The position numbers and the translations under genes are program-made. A stretch of DNA of 27,945 bases from DAOTWY01 sp003696565 (GTDB taxonomy: Bacteria > Chloroflexota > Anaerolineae > Aggregatilineales > Phototrophicaceae), in the NCBI GenBank assembly GCA_034435635.1, contig DAOTWY010000113.1, positions 1-27,945 on the forward strand, written 5' to 3'. The first letter of the stretch is position 1. Each line of letters starts with the position of its first letter. Shown here one piece after another: positions 14,533 through 23,399 of the stretch. Under the pieces are notes generated by a model. The model searched no databases. It was not told where the DNA came from and was given only the letters and a program-made list of their open reading frames with translations.

Positions 14533-15555
14533 TCCCATTGTGATAATGCGTGGTTCTTGACGTTTAGGCGGTTCAATCTCTGGTGTTTTTTCTTTTTCAA
14601 TAATAGCTGCTACCGGTTTTGTTACAGGTTCTTCACCAGGTGCACCAGGTATTGGTAACGACAGTTTGTAAATTGATGGTGTGCCTGGGGGTAGAATACG
14701 CTCCGATTGTTTGTTTCGCTGTTTGCGTTTACGCTCTTTTTTACGTTCTGCAAGCATCTCTTCCCGTGTCATAACAACCATTTTGCCGTTTTTAAATGTA
14801 GCACTATCACCTGTGATATATTCTATTGTGTTCTCAATTAAAGCCAGTAAAATCACACCAATGATATTAAAAAAAATCATAACGGTAAATGCAGCAGACA
14901 GTGTATTTAACACTGTGATAACCGGACCAGCCAATGCTGCCCCAATAATTTCATCACCAACCCCGATGATAAACAACGGGATCATCGCTAGCACCAATAT
15001 ACCAAATAGCCACCACCATTTTCTCAAAACGTCAGGTTCTGGCATCATCGTATTGGTAATTGTAAATAATAGATATGCCCACAACCAAAAATCTGGCACA
15101 TTAATCAATTGATTGATTGCTACTCGCACGCTATCTAACGTACCACTTTGTGCTGTCACAACAACCTGACTAATATTAAAAACGTGATCTGCAATAAGCA
15201 AAACAAAAGCGAGACCAGCTAAAAAAGGGGCTATTTCAATCAAAGCTAATTTAACCGGACTCGCTTTTTTTGATACGCGAATGAAATCTAGACGTAGCTC
15301 GCCAATTTCCTGTTTTTGTGGCATATGTATGGCACGATCAGCACGTACATCTAACATACCCGCTGTTAGCCAATAAACAAGTTGGTTCAGAAAAACGCCA
15401 GGTAAAAAGAAGGCATAATAAAGCAGGGTCGTTGTATAGAAGTTTTTCGTTATCAACCATCCAACTTTAAAGATGTGTTGATGTAACCAACGTTGAAGTT
15501 GACGTAACAGATTAAACATCACCACAACCAGGATGCTAGCTATCAGTACGTCCAA
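14506..15555 (-). CDS. Membrane protein, probable degenerate M50-like metalloprotease homologue
   Basis: 349 residues starting at a TTG; AAAGGGA lies 6 nt upstream and the tpiA stop TAA directly precedes it. Hydrophobic segments lie at about 3-17, 42-64, 107-124, 152-168, 184-200 and 205-245. The C-terminal 100 residues are hydrophilic and very basic (ERKKERKRKQRNK), then Pro/Glu-rich. The segment FFLPGVFLNQLVYWLTAGMLDVR resembles the FFPGxxxHELSHxLxAxLLGVR helix of M50-like membrane metalloproteases that I recall from Chloroflexota, but HExxH reads NQLVY (N57, Q58, Y61), so zinc ligands are missing. It is probably a non-catalytic relative. Function unknown; homology is from pattern memory and moderately sure at best. 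Confidence 0.6.
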   Translation of the reverse strand: MDVLIASILVVVMFNLLRQLQRWLHQHIFKVGWLITKNFYTTTLLYYAFFLPGVFLNQLVYWLTAGMLDVRADRAIHMPQKQEIGELRLDFIRVSKKASPVKLALIEIAPFLAGLAFVLLIADHVFNISQVVVTAQSGTLDSVRVAINQLINVPDFWLWAYLLFTITNTMMPEPDVLRKWWWLFGILVLAMIPLFIIGVGDEIIGAALAGPVITVLNTLSAAFTVMIFFNIIGVILLALIENTIEYITGDSATFKNGKMVVMTREEMLAERKKERKRKQRNKQSERILPPGTPSIYKLSLPIPGAPGEEPVTKPVAAIIEKEKTPEIEPPKRQEPRIITMGHQEDDTSS

Positions 15556-16326
15556 TTAGTTCCCTTTCGCTTCTGCCGCAATTCTTACTAAATCAACAAA
15601 CGAATCAACCTTAAGTGATGCTCCTCCTACTAATGCCCCATCAATATCTGGTTGAGACATATACTCCATCATGTTCTCTGGTTTGACACTGCCACCATAT
15701 TGAATCCGTAACGTATCAGCAACAGTATCTCCATAAAGTTGACGTACTGTTTTACGAATTGTACCACCAATAATATTGTTAGCGATTTCACCGCTAGCAT
15801 TTTTACCAGTGCCAATTGCCCAAATGGGTTCATATGCAATCACAACATTTGCCATATCCTCAGCCGAAAGCCCATCGAGTGCGGCACGTACTTGCCCACC
15901 CACAAATGCCTCCGTTTGCCCAGCTTCGTTTTGTTCCAAACTTTCGCCAACGGCAATAATGGGCTTCAACCCATGCGCTAACAAGGCTTTCGCTTTTTTG
16001 TTGATCATATCATCCGTTTCACCAAGATAAGCACGGCATTCAGAATGCCCAATAATAACGAATTCAACCAAACCTTGGAGCATACTAGGCGAAATTTGTG
16101 ATGTATATGCGCCTTGATTTTCCCAATGTGTATTTTGAGCAGATACTTTGATATCTGTGTTTTTTAGCACCTCTGATACACCTGGAATTGCAAGGAATGT
16201 TGGTGCAACAACACGTTCTACTGTTTGATATGGTGCTAATTTCGGCTCAAGTTGTTTTACAAAGTCGATCGATTCTGTAACTGTTTTGTGCATCTTCCAG
16301 TTACCTGCGATAATTGGTGTTCGCAT
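15556..16326 (-). CDS. tpiA: Triosephosphate isomerase
   Basis: 256 residues. Interconverts dihydroxyacetone phosphate and glyceraldehyde 3-phosphate. Active-site residues are visible: N9 and K11 in AGNWKMH, H94 in IGHSECR, E166 in AYEPIWAIGTGK, and the phosphate loop QYGGSVKP plus GALVGGASL. It follows pgk by 4 nt, with AAGGA 8 nt before its ATG, so pgk and tpiA are co-transcribed. The order gap-pgk-tpiA is the classic lower-glycolysis cluster. Confidence 0.98.
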   Translation of the reverse strand: MRTPIIAGNWKMHKTVTESIDFVKQLEPKLAPYQTVERVVAPTFLAIPGVSEVLKNTDIKVSAQNTHWENQGAYTSQISPSMLQGLVEFVIIGHSECRAYLGETDDMINKKAKALLAHGLKPIIAVGESLEQNEAGQTEAFVGGQVRAALDGLSAEDMANVVIAYEPIWAIGTGKNASGEIANNIIGGTIRKTVRQLYGDTVADTLRIQYGGSVKPENMMEYMSQPDIDGALVGGASLKVDSFVDLVRIAAEAKGN

Positions 16327-16330
16327 AAGA

Positions 16331-17521
16331 TTATTCCTTATCGTTGAGTGCTGTTAATCCTGGTAATTCTTTACCTTCTAACATTTCTAAGCTGGCACCA
16401 CCGCCTGTTGAAATATGGGTGATCTTATCAGCTAACCCTGATTCTTGAATAGCAGCAGCGGAGTCGCCACCACCGATAATCGTCACTGCACCATTTGCAG
16501 TTTGATCCGCTAACAATTGTGCCACTGCAAATGTTCCCTTTGCAAAGCTTGGTATTTCAAAAACGCCCATTGGTCCATTCCAGACAATTGTCTTGGCACC
16601 ATCTAAAGCATTCCCAAACTCTTCAATGGTATCCGGCCCAATATCATAAATAGCCCAGCCTTCTGGCACACCATCAGCAATAGCAACCACATCTTGACTT
16701 GCACTATCATCAAACTTATCACCGATAACAGCATCACTAGGTAGCACAAGTTTATTTCCGCTTTTTTCTAATAACGCTTTTGCTGTGTCAATGGCATTAT
16801 CTTCTACCAATGAATTCCCAACAGCATAACCCATCGCTTTGAAGAATGTGTTCGCCATACCGCCACCGATTAAGAGCTTATCCACTTTGTTGAGCAGAGC
16901 TTCAATAACTTGGATTTTGTCAGATACTTTTGCACCACCGAGAATTGCGATAAACGGACGTTGCGGGTTTTCAATAGTATTTGCAAGATAATCGATCTCT
17001 TTCTCCAGTAGCAAACCCGCCACAGCCGGCAAATAACGTGCTACGCCGACAGTTGAAGCATGCGCCCGATGCGATGATCCGAAGGCATCATTGACATAAA
17101 TATCACCTAGTTTTGCTAGGGCTTTAGAAAGCTCCTCGTCGTTTTTCGTTTCACCTTTATAAAAGCGCGTATTTTCTAGCAACAACACGCCACCATCTGG
17201 TAGAGTAGCTAACGCCTTTTCTACTTTTTCACCAACTGTGTCCTCAACAAATGTCACATCCACACCAAGTAAATCAGATAACACTGGGGCAACAGGCGAT
17301 AAAGAATACTTAGGATCAGGTTCCCCCTTAGGTCGCCCCAAATGTGACATTAAAACAAGGGCTTTAGGTTTCTGTTCAAGAATCAATTTGAGAGTAGGAA
17401 TAGCAGCACGAATGCGTGTATCATCAGAAACAGTATTCCCATCTAATGGCACATTGAAATCAACCCGAACTAGTACACGTTTACCGGAAAAGTCCACATC
17501 ACGAACAGTCATCTTGTTCAT
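16331..17521 (-). CDS. pgk: Phosphoglycerate kinase
   Basis: 396 residues. Transfers phosphate between 1,3-bisphosphoglycerate and ADP. Motifs: VLVRVDFNVPLDG, SHLGRPKGEPDPKYSL, LLLENTRFYKGE, NDAFGSSHRAHAST, ILGGAKVSDKI, VWNGPMGVFE and the C-terminal GGGDSAAAI ... HISTGGGASLEMLEG. An ATG at 17527 is also in frame, but AGGAG is 7 nt from the ATG at 17521 and only 1 nt from the other, so 17521 is chosen. An intrinsic terminator hairpin lies between gap and the Shine-Dalgarno of this gene. Confidence 0.98.
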   Translation of the reverse strand: MNKMTVRDVDFSGKRVLVRVDFNVPLDGNTVSDDTRIRAAIPTLKLILEQKPKALVLMSHLGRPKGEPDPKYSLSPVAPVLSDLLGVDVTFVEDTVGEKVEKALATLPDGGVLLLENTRFYKGETKNDEELSKALAKLGDIYVNDAFGSSHRAHASTVGVARYLPAVAGLLLEKEIDYLANTIENPQRPFIAILGGAKVSDKIQVIEALLNKVDKLLIGGGMANTFFKAMGYAVGNSLVEDNAIDTAKALLEKSGNKLVLPSDAVIGDKFDDSASQDVVAIADGVPEGWAIYDIGPDTIEEFGNALDGAKTIVWNGPMGVFEIPSFAKGTFAVAQLLADQTANGAVTIIGGGDSAAAIQESGLADKITHISTGGGASLEMLEGKELPGLTALNDKE

Positions 17522-17538
17522 CGACATACTCCTTGATT

Positions 17539-17568
17539 AAAAAGAGGCGAGCAGTTAAGACTCGCCTC
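17539..17568 (-). terminator. Intrinsic terminator between gap and pgk
   Basis: On the minus strand a perfect 8-bp stem GAGGCGAG / CTCGCCTC (17568-17561 and 17551-17544) with a 9-nt loop, followed by TTTTT (17543-17539). The pgk Shine-Dalgarno begins about 8 nt downstream. A second small hairpin CTTTAG-GCA-CTAAAG (17597-17583) overlaps the gap stop codon. Confidence 0.85.
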
Positions 17569-17591
17569 ATCAATTGTTAAACCTTTAGTGC

Positions 17592-18599
17592 CTAAAGTTT
17601 ATCCCCAATAAATTTGACCAAATCTGCAACACGGCTAGAGTAACCCCATTCGTTATCATACCAAGTGATCACTTTAACCAAATTGCCAGATACAGCTGTA
17701 GACAACCCATCAATAATGCTTGAATATGGGTTTCCGATGATGTCAGACGAGACTAACGGCTCATAAGAGACATCCAAAATGCCTTTCATGCGTCCAGCAG
17801 CGGCTTTTTCAAACGCCTGCATCAATTCATCTCTATCAGCAGGTTTTTCAACTGTAGCAACAAAATCAACTAGAGAACCAGTTGGTGTTGGTACACGTAC
17901 TGCCATCCCATCAAACTTGCCTTTAAGTTCCGGGATCACCAACGCAACAGCCTTTGCCGCACCAGTTGTTGTTGGAATGATGTTTTGAGCAGCAGCACGT
18001 GCACGACGCAAGTCTTTATGCGGTAAATCCAAAATACGTTGATCATTTGTATAACTGTGAATCGTGGTCATATATGCTTGCTGGATACCATAGAGATCGT
18101 TCACAACTTTAGCAGCAGGTGCTAAGCAGTTTGTTGTACAAGAAGCATTAGACACCACATGATGTTGTGCTGGATCATATTTGTCTTCATTAACCCCTAA
18201 CACGATTGTGATGTCTTCTTCCTTAGCCGGTGCGGAAATGATTACTTTCTTAGCACCGGCATCTAAGTGTTTAGCCGCATCTGCACGTTTGGTAAAAATA
18301 CCAGTGCTTTCGATAACAATATCAACTCCCAAATCACCCCACGGCAAGTTAGCTGGATCGCGTTCAGAGAGTGCTTTAATTTCATCACCGTCTACTACTA
18401 ACGCATTTTCTTTAACCTCGACTTCGCCGCGATAACGTCCATGGACTGAGTCATAACGAAATAGATGCGCCATTGTTGGAAGATCACCAAGATCATTGAA
18501 CGCAACCACATCAACCTCGTTGGCATATTCTGTACGTAGGATTTTTAATACCTGACGACCGATACGCCCGAAACCATTAATACCGACTTTGATAGCCAT
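17592..18599 (-). CDS. gap: Glyceraldehyde-3-phosphate dehydrogenase, type I
   Basis: 335 residues. Oxidises glyceraldehyde 3-phosphate to 1,3-bisphosphoglycerate with NAD. NAD-binding KVGINGFGRIGR at the N-terminus, catalytic C154 in SNASCTTNCLAP, the HSYTNDQR histidine region, and NEWGYSSRVADL at the end. The acidic residue after beta-2 (FNDLGD) points to NAD rather than NADP. The open frame extends to 18626, but AAAGGA sits 9 nt before the ATG at 18599. It lies 35 nt after yvcK on the same strand with no clear promoter, so read-through from the upstream operon is plausible. Confidence 0.98.
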   Translation of the reverse strand: MAIKVGINGFGRIGRQVLKILRTEYANEVDVVAFNDLGDLPTMAHLFRYDSVHGRYRGEVEVKENALVVDGDEIKALSERDPANLPWGDLGVDIVIESTGIFTKRADAAKHLDAGAKKVIISAPAKEEDITIVLGVNEDKYDPAQHHVVSNASCTTNCLAPAAKVVNDLYGIQQAYMTTIHSYTNDQRILDLPHKDLRRARAAAQNIIPTTTGAAKAVALVIPELKGKFDGMAVRVPTPTGSLVDFVATVEKPADRDELMQAFEKAAAGRMKGILDVSYEPLVSSDIIGNPYSSIIDGLSTAVSGNLVKVITWYDNEWGYSSRVADLVKFIGDKL

Positions 18600-18634
18600 A
18601 CAGCTTTGTCCTTTCGATATGTACACACACTTGT

Positions 18635-19903
18635 TTATATCAAAATAGGCTCGGCAATTTTACTTTCGCCTACTTCGTCCTTTGAATAAAGCTTTATTAG
18701 TGCATTTGTTAATTTTTGAGGATCATGTCGCCAGGGGTGTTCTGCATCAGTGAGATCGGTGTAAATAATTTGATACCGCTGTAATATTTCGTGTTGTTCT
18801 GGTACTTCATCAACATAAAATGTATTTTGCCCTTTATTGTGGTCTGGCTTAGCGTTATTTGCTAATACAGCTTGAAACACGCCACGTCCAATATGTCGTT
18901 CTAAAGCTAAAACATGATCAGCCACATTGTAATTATCTGTTTCTCCAGGCTGAGTTGCAACATTGCAAACATAGACTTTTAATGCACGTGTTGCTTTCAG
19001 TGCTTCACTAATCCCCTCTACCATTAAATTGGGTAAAATACTTGTATATAAACTACCTGGTCCAATTACAACAAGATCGGCATCAAGAATTGCTAAAACG
19101 CTTTCTTCAAAAGCAGAAACATCTGGCGGATTTAACGCAATTTGTTCGATCTTGCCACCTAATTCACTGATCTTGGATTCACCTTGAATGTTAATACTGC
19201 GCGTTTTGTCTGTGATTTGTACTTTCGCTACAAGGTTAACATCTTCTAAAGTAGCAGGTAGCACACGTCCCTGAATATTTAACACACGTTCCACTTCTGG
19301 TAAAGCATGTTCTAATCCGCCACTAATACCAGCTAAAGCTGCAATAAATAGGTTGCCAAAAGCGTGCCCGCTTAAATCGCCTCGATTAAAGCGATATTGA
19401 AAAAGCTGGGTCATCAAGCTTTCATCATCTGCCAGTGCTGCGATGTTGTTACGAAGATCGCCCGGTGGTAATACACCTAAATCGCGTCGTAATCGTCCAG
19501 AACTCCCACCATCATCAGCAACAGTGACAACCGCAGTAATATTGCTTGTATGCGCTTTCAATCCTCGTAAAACGGATGGCAAACCAGTTCCGCCACCAAT
19601 TGCAACAACTTTTAGACCTTTTTGTCGTTTGCTATGCGCATAGACTACATCAATTACACGACCATGTTGATGACGACGATAAGGAGCTAACAAATTACGT
19701 GATAGTTTAAGTAAAGAAAAAATTGTAATGGTTGATCCCAAGCTAATGCATACAACAATTACCACCCAATTTATTGTCGGGAGTATCACATGGAACTTAA
19801 CAATAGCAGAAGCAATGCCAACAGCAATACTCAAAACACCGAGCGTTGCTAATATCAACCATCGCTTAACACCAATTCCAATTGTCAACCATTTCATTGT
19901 CAT
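18635..19903 (-). CDS. yvcK: YvcK/CofD-like gluconeogenesis and morphology factor
   Basis: 422 residues. Two transmembrane helices at about 13-34 and 43-66 precede a CofD-like domain (about 97-400). The nucleotide-sugar-binding core is visible: GGGTGLPSVLRGLK (103-116), TVADDGGSSGRLRRDLG, LPPGDLRNNIAALA, GHAFGNLF and IGPGSLYTSILPNL. YvcK proteins bind UDP-sugars and are needed for growth and cell shape on gluconeogenic carbon in Bacillus; they are not the F420-forming CofD. Bacillus YvcK is soluble and shorter; a membrane-anchored form is the notable difference here. Its ATG overlaps the preceding DUF1461 stop (ATGA). It sits directly upstream of gap-pgk-tpiA, which fits a carbon-flux role. 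Confidence 0.93.
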   Translation of the reverse strand: MTMKWLTIGIGVKRWLILATLGVLSIAVGIASAIVKFHVILPTINWVVIVVCISLGSTITIFSLLKLSRNLLAPYRRHQHGRVIDVVYAHSKRQKGLKVVAIGGGTGLPSVLRGLKAHTSNITAVVTVADDGGSSGRLRRDLGVLPPGDLRNNIAALADDESLMTQLFQYRFNRGDLSGHAFGNLFIAALAGISGGLEHALPEVERVLNIQGRVLPATLEDVNLVAKVQITDKTRSINIQGESKISELGGKIEQIALNPPDVSAFEESVLAILDADLVVIGPGSLYTSILPNLMVEGISEALKATRALKVYVCNVATQPGETDNYNVADHVLALERHIGRGVFQAVLANNAKPDHNKGQNTFYVDEVPEQHEILQRYQIIYTDLTDAEHPWRHDPQKLTNALIKLYSKDEVGESKIAEPILI

Positions 19904-20580
19904 AAATGTTTACGCCGCAGCAGATTACCATTCCAGGTTGCTGCTGTGATGATCCCCCCTCCAAAAGCTGTTAATATCCCAACCGTTAATGCCGCATCAA
20001 ACCAAAAACGCTCAGGAAAGAGGCGAATTAGAGTATCTGAGTAGGAAAATCGCCAAGTGCCACTCTCAAAAAATATTTCATGGAATATCGTAAAAAATGT
20101 ATCCCAAGCTAAAATGGCTATCATTACTATAACACCTATCAGTGTCATTGTCAGTATTCCACCACAAAAAAGCCCATCTTTCAAGATGTTGCGTGTCATC
20201 GGCTTGTAAGCAAGAAATAATGACAAAAGTAACGTAGCCCCCCCAGCATATAACAAAATCAAGTAGGCATACCGCGTCACACTTTTGACATCTTCCATAT
20301 GGCGCAATTCAGCTGATGTATAGATTGGTTTACCATCATCAAATGTTAATTCTGCTAACATATCAATCGCTTGATGATTGAGTAGATAGGCTAATGTTGG
20401 TGTGGCATATCGCATGCGTTCTTCGATAGTAAAGCCATATATATCTTCTGGAAAATCGAATCGATAATATTCAAATCGCAAAAATAAGGGTGACATAATT
20501 AAGCGAACACTAATAAGCACCAACAACAATGGCGTTATCAAACAAAAATATCCACGTAGAATATCACTAACGAATTTCAT
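19900..20580 (-). CDS. DUF1461/TIGR01906 membrane protein (Lit-like)
   Basis: 226 residues with about four transmembrane segments. Family marks: FEYYRFDFPEDIYGFTIEERMRYA, RHMEDVK (H94), and FHEIFFESGTWRFSYSDTLIRLFPERFW (H167). This is the DUF1461/TIGR01906 layout. I recall that Firmicutes members (Lit) transfer an acyl chain within lipoproteins to make lyso-form lipoproteins, and both His-containing motifs are kept here, but whether this protein does the same is unproven. GGTGA precedes the ATG at 20580; an ATG at 20592 is the alternative. It overlaps the preceding gene by 14 nt and the next by 4 nt. Confidence 0.8.
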   Translation of the reverse strand: MKFVSDILRGYFCLITPLLLVLISVRLIMSPLFLRFEYYRFDFPEDIYGFTIEERMRYATPTLAYLLNHQAIDMLAELTFDDGKPIYTSAELRHMEDVKSVTRYAYLILLYAGGATLLLSLFLAYKPMTRNILKDGLFCGGILTMTLIGVIVMIAILAWDTFFTIFHEIFFESGTWRFSYSDTLIRLFPERFWFDAALTVGILTAFGGGIITAATWNGNLLRRKHL

Positions 20581-22147
20581 CAAGATCACCATACAACAAA
20601 AAATTAATTACAAGCGAATCAACAAGTGTTTCTATGGGTGCATGATCATCTGTGAAAACTGTATTAGAGTAAGTAACAGGCACAATGTTCTGTGAAGCCA
20701 GAGTGAGCGTATCATACAATAAAGAGACCGTATATTCTCGTGGTAATAACGCGAGATTTTGCATGAAATTATCCGATGATGTTGGCTGCACAGTTGCAAC
20801 TAAAATTGTGTTGAATGCGCTAGGAACATCAATAGCATGAACACTTGGAAAAACTTCTCTCAATGTGCGTGCCATCGCATCAACTAGACGGCGATCAGTA
20901 CGAGTACGTCCAACATTAATTGCTACAACACCATTATCAAGTAAATGGGCTTTCACTTCCTGAAAAAATTCGACTGTTGTTAAATGCCAAGGAATATACG
21001 GCGGGCGATATGCATCAATAGCAACAACACTGTATTTGCGATCTAACTGATTCAACACATACCGTCCATCTTGAGCATATACCGTCAGGCTCGGCATCAT
21101 GGTTTTATTCATGTCAAAATATAACGCCCCAGCCTCAATAATGCCGGGATCAATCTCCACGCCATCAATTGGAATATCTCCATATACATGGATATACTGA
21201 CGAGGGATCGTACCAGCGGCTAAACCAATTACTAAAACACTTTGAACATTTTCAGGTGTGAATGGCACGGAGTTAAAATAAGGTGCAGCTAGGAAAAACT
21301 CCCATGTTCCATTATATGAGTAAATAGTCGGGTGATATTTACTAGGAACACCTTGTCCCTCGTTCAGTAGTAATTCCCGATAACCGTTTTGAGTTTCAAT
21401 CACTTGAATATAGTTATAGGCACTTTCATCATCGTACAATATAGTTGAGCCTGTTGTAGGAGGTCTTAGATAGCCGTTTAACGCCCATATTGCTAATAAG
21501 CTGATGACAAAGGGCATCCATAACCAAAAAAGAGCCTTAAACCCTTGAATACGATACAACCCCCATAATCCAAATAAATACAATACGCTAGAAAACACTA
21601 AAAAGGTGCGGGTTGTGCCTAATAGGGGGATAAGCAGTAATGTTGGCAAAAATGTACCTAATAAACTGCCTAACGTACTAATTGCATAAATTTGTCCCGA
21701 AATTTTACCGGCTTCTGCAGGATCATGAATGGCAAGCCGAATAGCAAATGGAGAAACACATCCCATAAGGGTCACTGGAACAGAAAACAATATCAGAACT
21801 GAAATAAATGATCCTAGTGCGAGTGCCGCTTCTGCTCCAACAACTGCTTTTGCCGCAGCCTGCAAAACAGGGCGAGACACGAGCGGAATTAAACCGGCAA
21901 GAAATGCTGCCCATATAACGATCTGAAACAATGTTTGATGCTGCGGGGAACGATCAGCCCAACGTCCGCCAATGAAATAACCAATTGTTAAATATAGCAG
22001 CATCAGTCCAATAACATTTGCCCATACTAGGTTACTCGTACCAAATACATTACCTAATAACCGAGAAGCTGATAATTCTACGGCAAGGGTAGTCATACCA
22101 CTGATAAAAACAATTGTGTACAAAAATGTGTTGTTGTTTTTGCTCAT
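20567..22147 (-). CDS. Fused membrane / spermidine synthase-like protein
   Basis: 526 residues. The N-terminal 225 residues form about seven hydrophobic segments of the type seen in fused MFS/spermidine synthase proteins (FISGMTTLAVELSASRLLG). Residues about 235-480 form a Rossmann methyltransferase-like spermidine synthase fold: VLVIGLAAGTIPRQY, GVEIDPGIIEAG (EID 331-333), AQDGRYVL (D360), and DAYRPPYIPWHLTTVEFF. Classical enzymes have GGGDGG and DxxDP; here these read GLAAGT (308-313) and DAYRP (378-382), so two conserved Asp are lost. Aminopropyl transfer is therefore doubtful; a different amine or methyl chemistry is possible. It overlaps DUF58 by 4 nt upstream and the Lit-like gene downstream. 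Confidence 0.87.
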   Translation of the reverse strand: MSKNNNTFLYTIVFISGMTTLAVELSASRLLGNVFGTSNLVWANVIGLMLLYLTIGYFIGGRWADRSPQHQTLFQIVIWAAFLAGLIPLVSRPVLQAAAKAVVGAEAALALGSFISVLILFSVPVTLMGCVSPFAIRLAIHDPAEAGKISGQIYAISTLGSLLGTFLPTLLLIPLLGTTRTFLVFSSVLYLFGLWGLYRIQGFKALFWLWMPFVISLLAIWALNGYLRPPTTGSTILYDDESAYNYIQVIETQNGYRELLLNEGQGVPSKYHPTIYSYNGTWEFFLAAPYFNSVPFTPENVQSVLVIGLAAGTIPRQYIHVYGDIPIDGVEIDPGIIEAGALYFDMNKTMMPSLTVYAQDGRYVLNQLDRKYSVVAIDAYRPPYIPWHLTTVEFFQEVKAHLLDNGVVAINVGRTRTDRRLVDAMARTLREVFPSVHAIDVPSAFNTILVATVQPTSSDNFMQNLALLPREYTVSLLYDTLTLASQNIVPVTYSNTVFTDDHAPIETLVDSLVINFLLYGDLDEIR

Positions 22148-23397
22148 AATGAACGTTGTGCTAATGCTGTAGCAATATCATCTCCATAACGAATCACAAC
22201 TGTAGGGATATTCGCCATTTGCAAAATGCCCCGTATTTCATCGGAAGGTTTAATCCCACCAAAAGTTGATGCATCAATTAGAATACACATCGGACGAATA
22301 CCTCGTCTTGTCAGTATTTGAGCTTCAATAACCCAAGACGGTTCTAAAGAGGCGGTCACAATTAGTAGCGTTGTTCCACGTGTAAAATAGGGAGTCTCTA
22401 GTGTCAACATTTGACCCAGTGTATAGTCAGATAAACTACGTGCAACAGCCAGTGATTCAAGGATACGTGTTAATTGCCGATTACCGCGCTCTGGTTGATG
22501 AATTTCTCGGTTGGGCGTATAAGCGGCAAACCCTAATGCACGATCAAGTGTAATAAAATACTTTGCTAAAGAAGCAGAGACAACTGCAACATATTCCTCT
22601 GTAGATTGAGGTATCTCATTTGAAACAGGCATAATTGGACCCGTACCACCAACTCGCTTGATATTTGCCGCTTCTACCAAAGACAATGCAGAGAAATCAG
22701 CAAATAACCAAATATCCACCAGCGGATCAATTTCAAATTCTTTGACGATGAGCTTGTCTCGCCGTGCAGTTGACCGCCAATGAATACGATTAAAACTATC
22801 TCCGGGGACATAATCACGAACACCAGCAGCGTTAGTTGTTACATAATGCGACCTGCGTCGTTGTGCTTCTCCACCGGAAATATTCCCAATCGGTAATTCA
22901 AATTGCTGTATCTCCACAATTTGTGGATAAACAATCACTCGAGTTGTAGCATCAATGCGTCGCATCGCATGGAAAAGCCCAAAGGGATCACCGCTAGAGA
23001 TCGTCATTGGTCCAAGTTTAAATTCTCCTCGTGTAGCACAGCGTGTTTTAACTTGCCAGCTATATTTTGAGCGCACACCAAGCGCAGGAACAATGTGACT
23101 GGCAACATGCCCAGGCAGGTTAGACTCATCTCTGACTTCTAGCCAAAGTTTGGGTAAAATTGCTGGATTATGAATGATAAATTGCTCTTCAAACAACCGT
23201 CCAACTTGCGCTCGTCGTGATCGGGTTCGGCGGGTAATTACTAACCATCGTACTGATGCCCAAGCCCATAACATTGAAAATAACATCAACGCGCAAAACA
23301 TATATCCTAAATTAAAGTAAAAAGCGCGCCCGGTAAGCAATCCCACAACAAAGCTTAAAATCGCTAATATATAAATCGTGTTACGTCGATTTGACAT
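22144..23397 (-). CDS. DUF58 protein (MoxR partner)
   Basis: 417 residues. Two N-terminal transmembrane segments (about 8-25 and 28-49) precede a beta-rich region and the DUF58 signature RDYVPGDSFNRIHWRSTARR. A VWA-like fold follows, starting DIWLFADFSALS, in which the metal-site DxSxS pattern is only partly kept. DUF58 proteins are almost always encoded beside a MoxR ATPase, which is their presumed chaperone or remodeller; here moxR is 2 nt upstream. Its stop overlaps the ATG of the spermidine synthase-like gene by 4 nt. The precise role is unknown. Confidence 0.93.
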   Translation of the reverse strand: MSNRRNTIYILAILSFVVGLLTGRAFYFNLGYMFCALMLFSMLWAWASVRWLVITRRTRSRRAQVGRLFEEQFIIHNPAILPKLWLEVRDESNLPGHVASHIVPALGVRSKYSWQVKTRCATRGEFKLGPMTISSGDPFGLFHAMRRIDATTRVIVYPQIVEIQQFELPIGNISGGEAQRRRSHYVTTNAAGVRDYVPGDSFNRIHWRSTARRDKLIVKEFEIDPLVDIWLFADFSALSLVEAANIKRVGGTGPIMPVSNEIPQSTEEYVAVVSASLAKYFITLDRALGFAAYTPNREIHQPERGNRQLTRILESLAVARSLSDYTLGQMLTLETPYFTRGTTLLIVTASLEPSWVIEAQILTRRGIRPMCILIDASTFGGIKPSDEIRGILQMANIPTVVIRYGDDIATALAQRSL

Positions 23398-23399
23398 TG

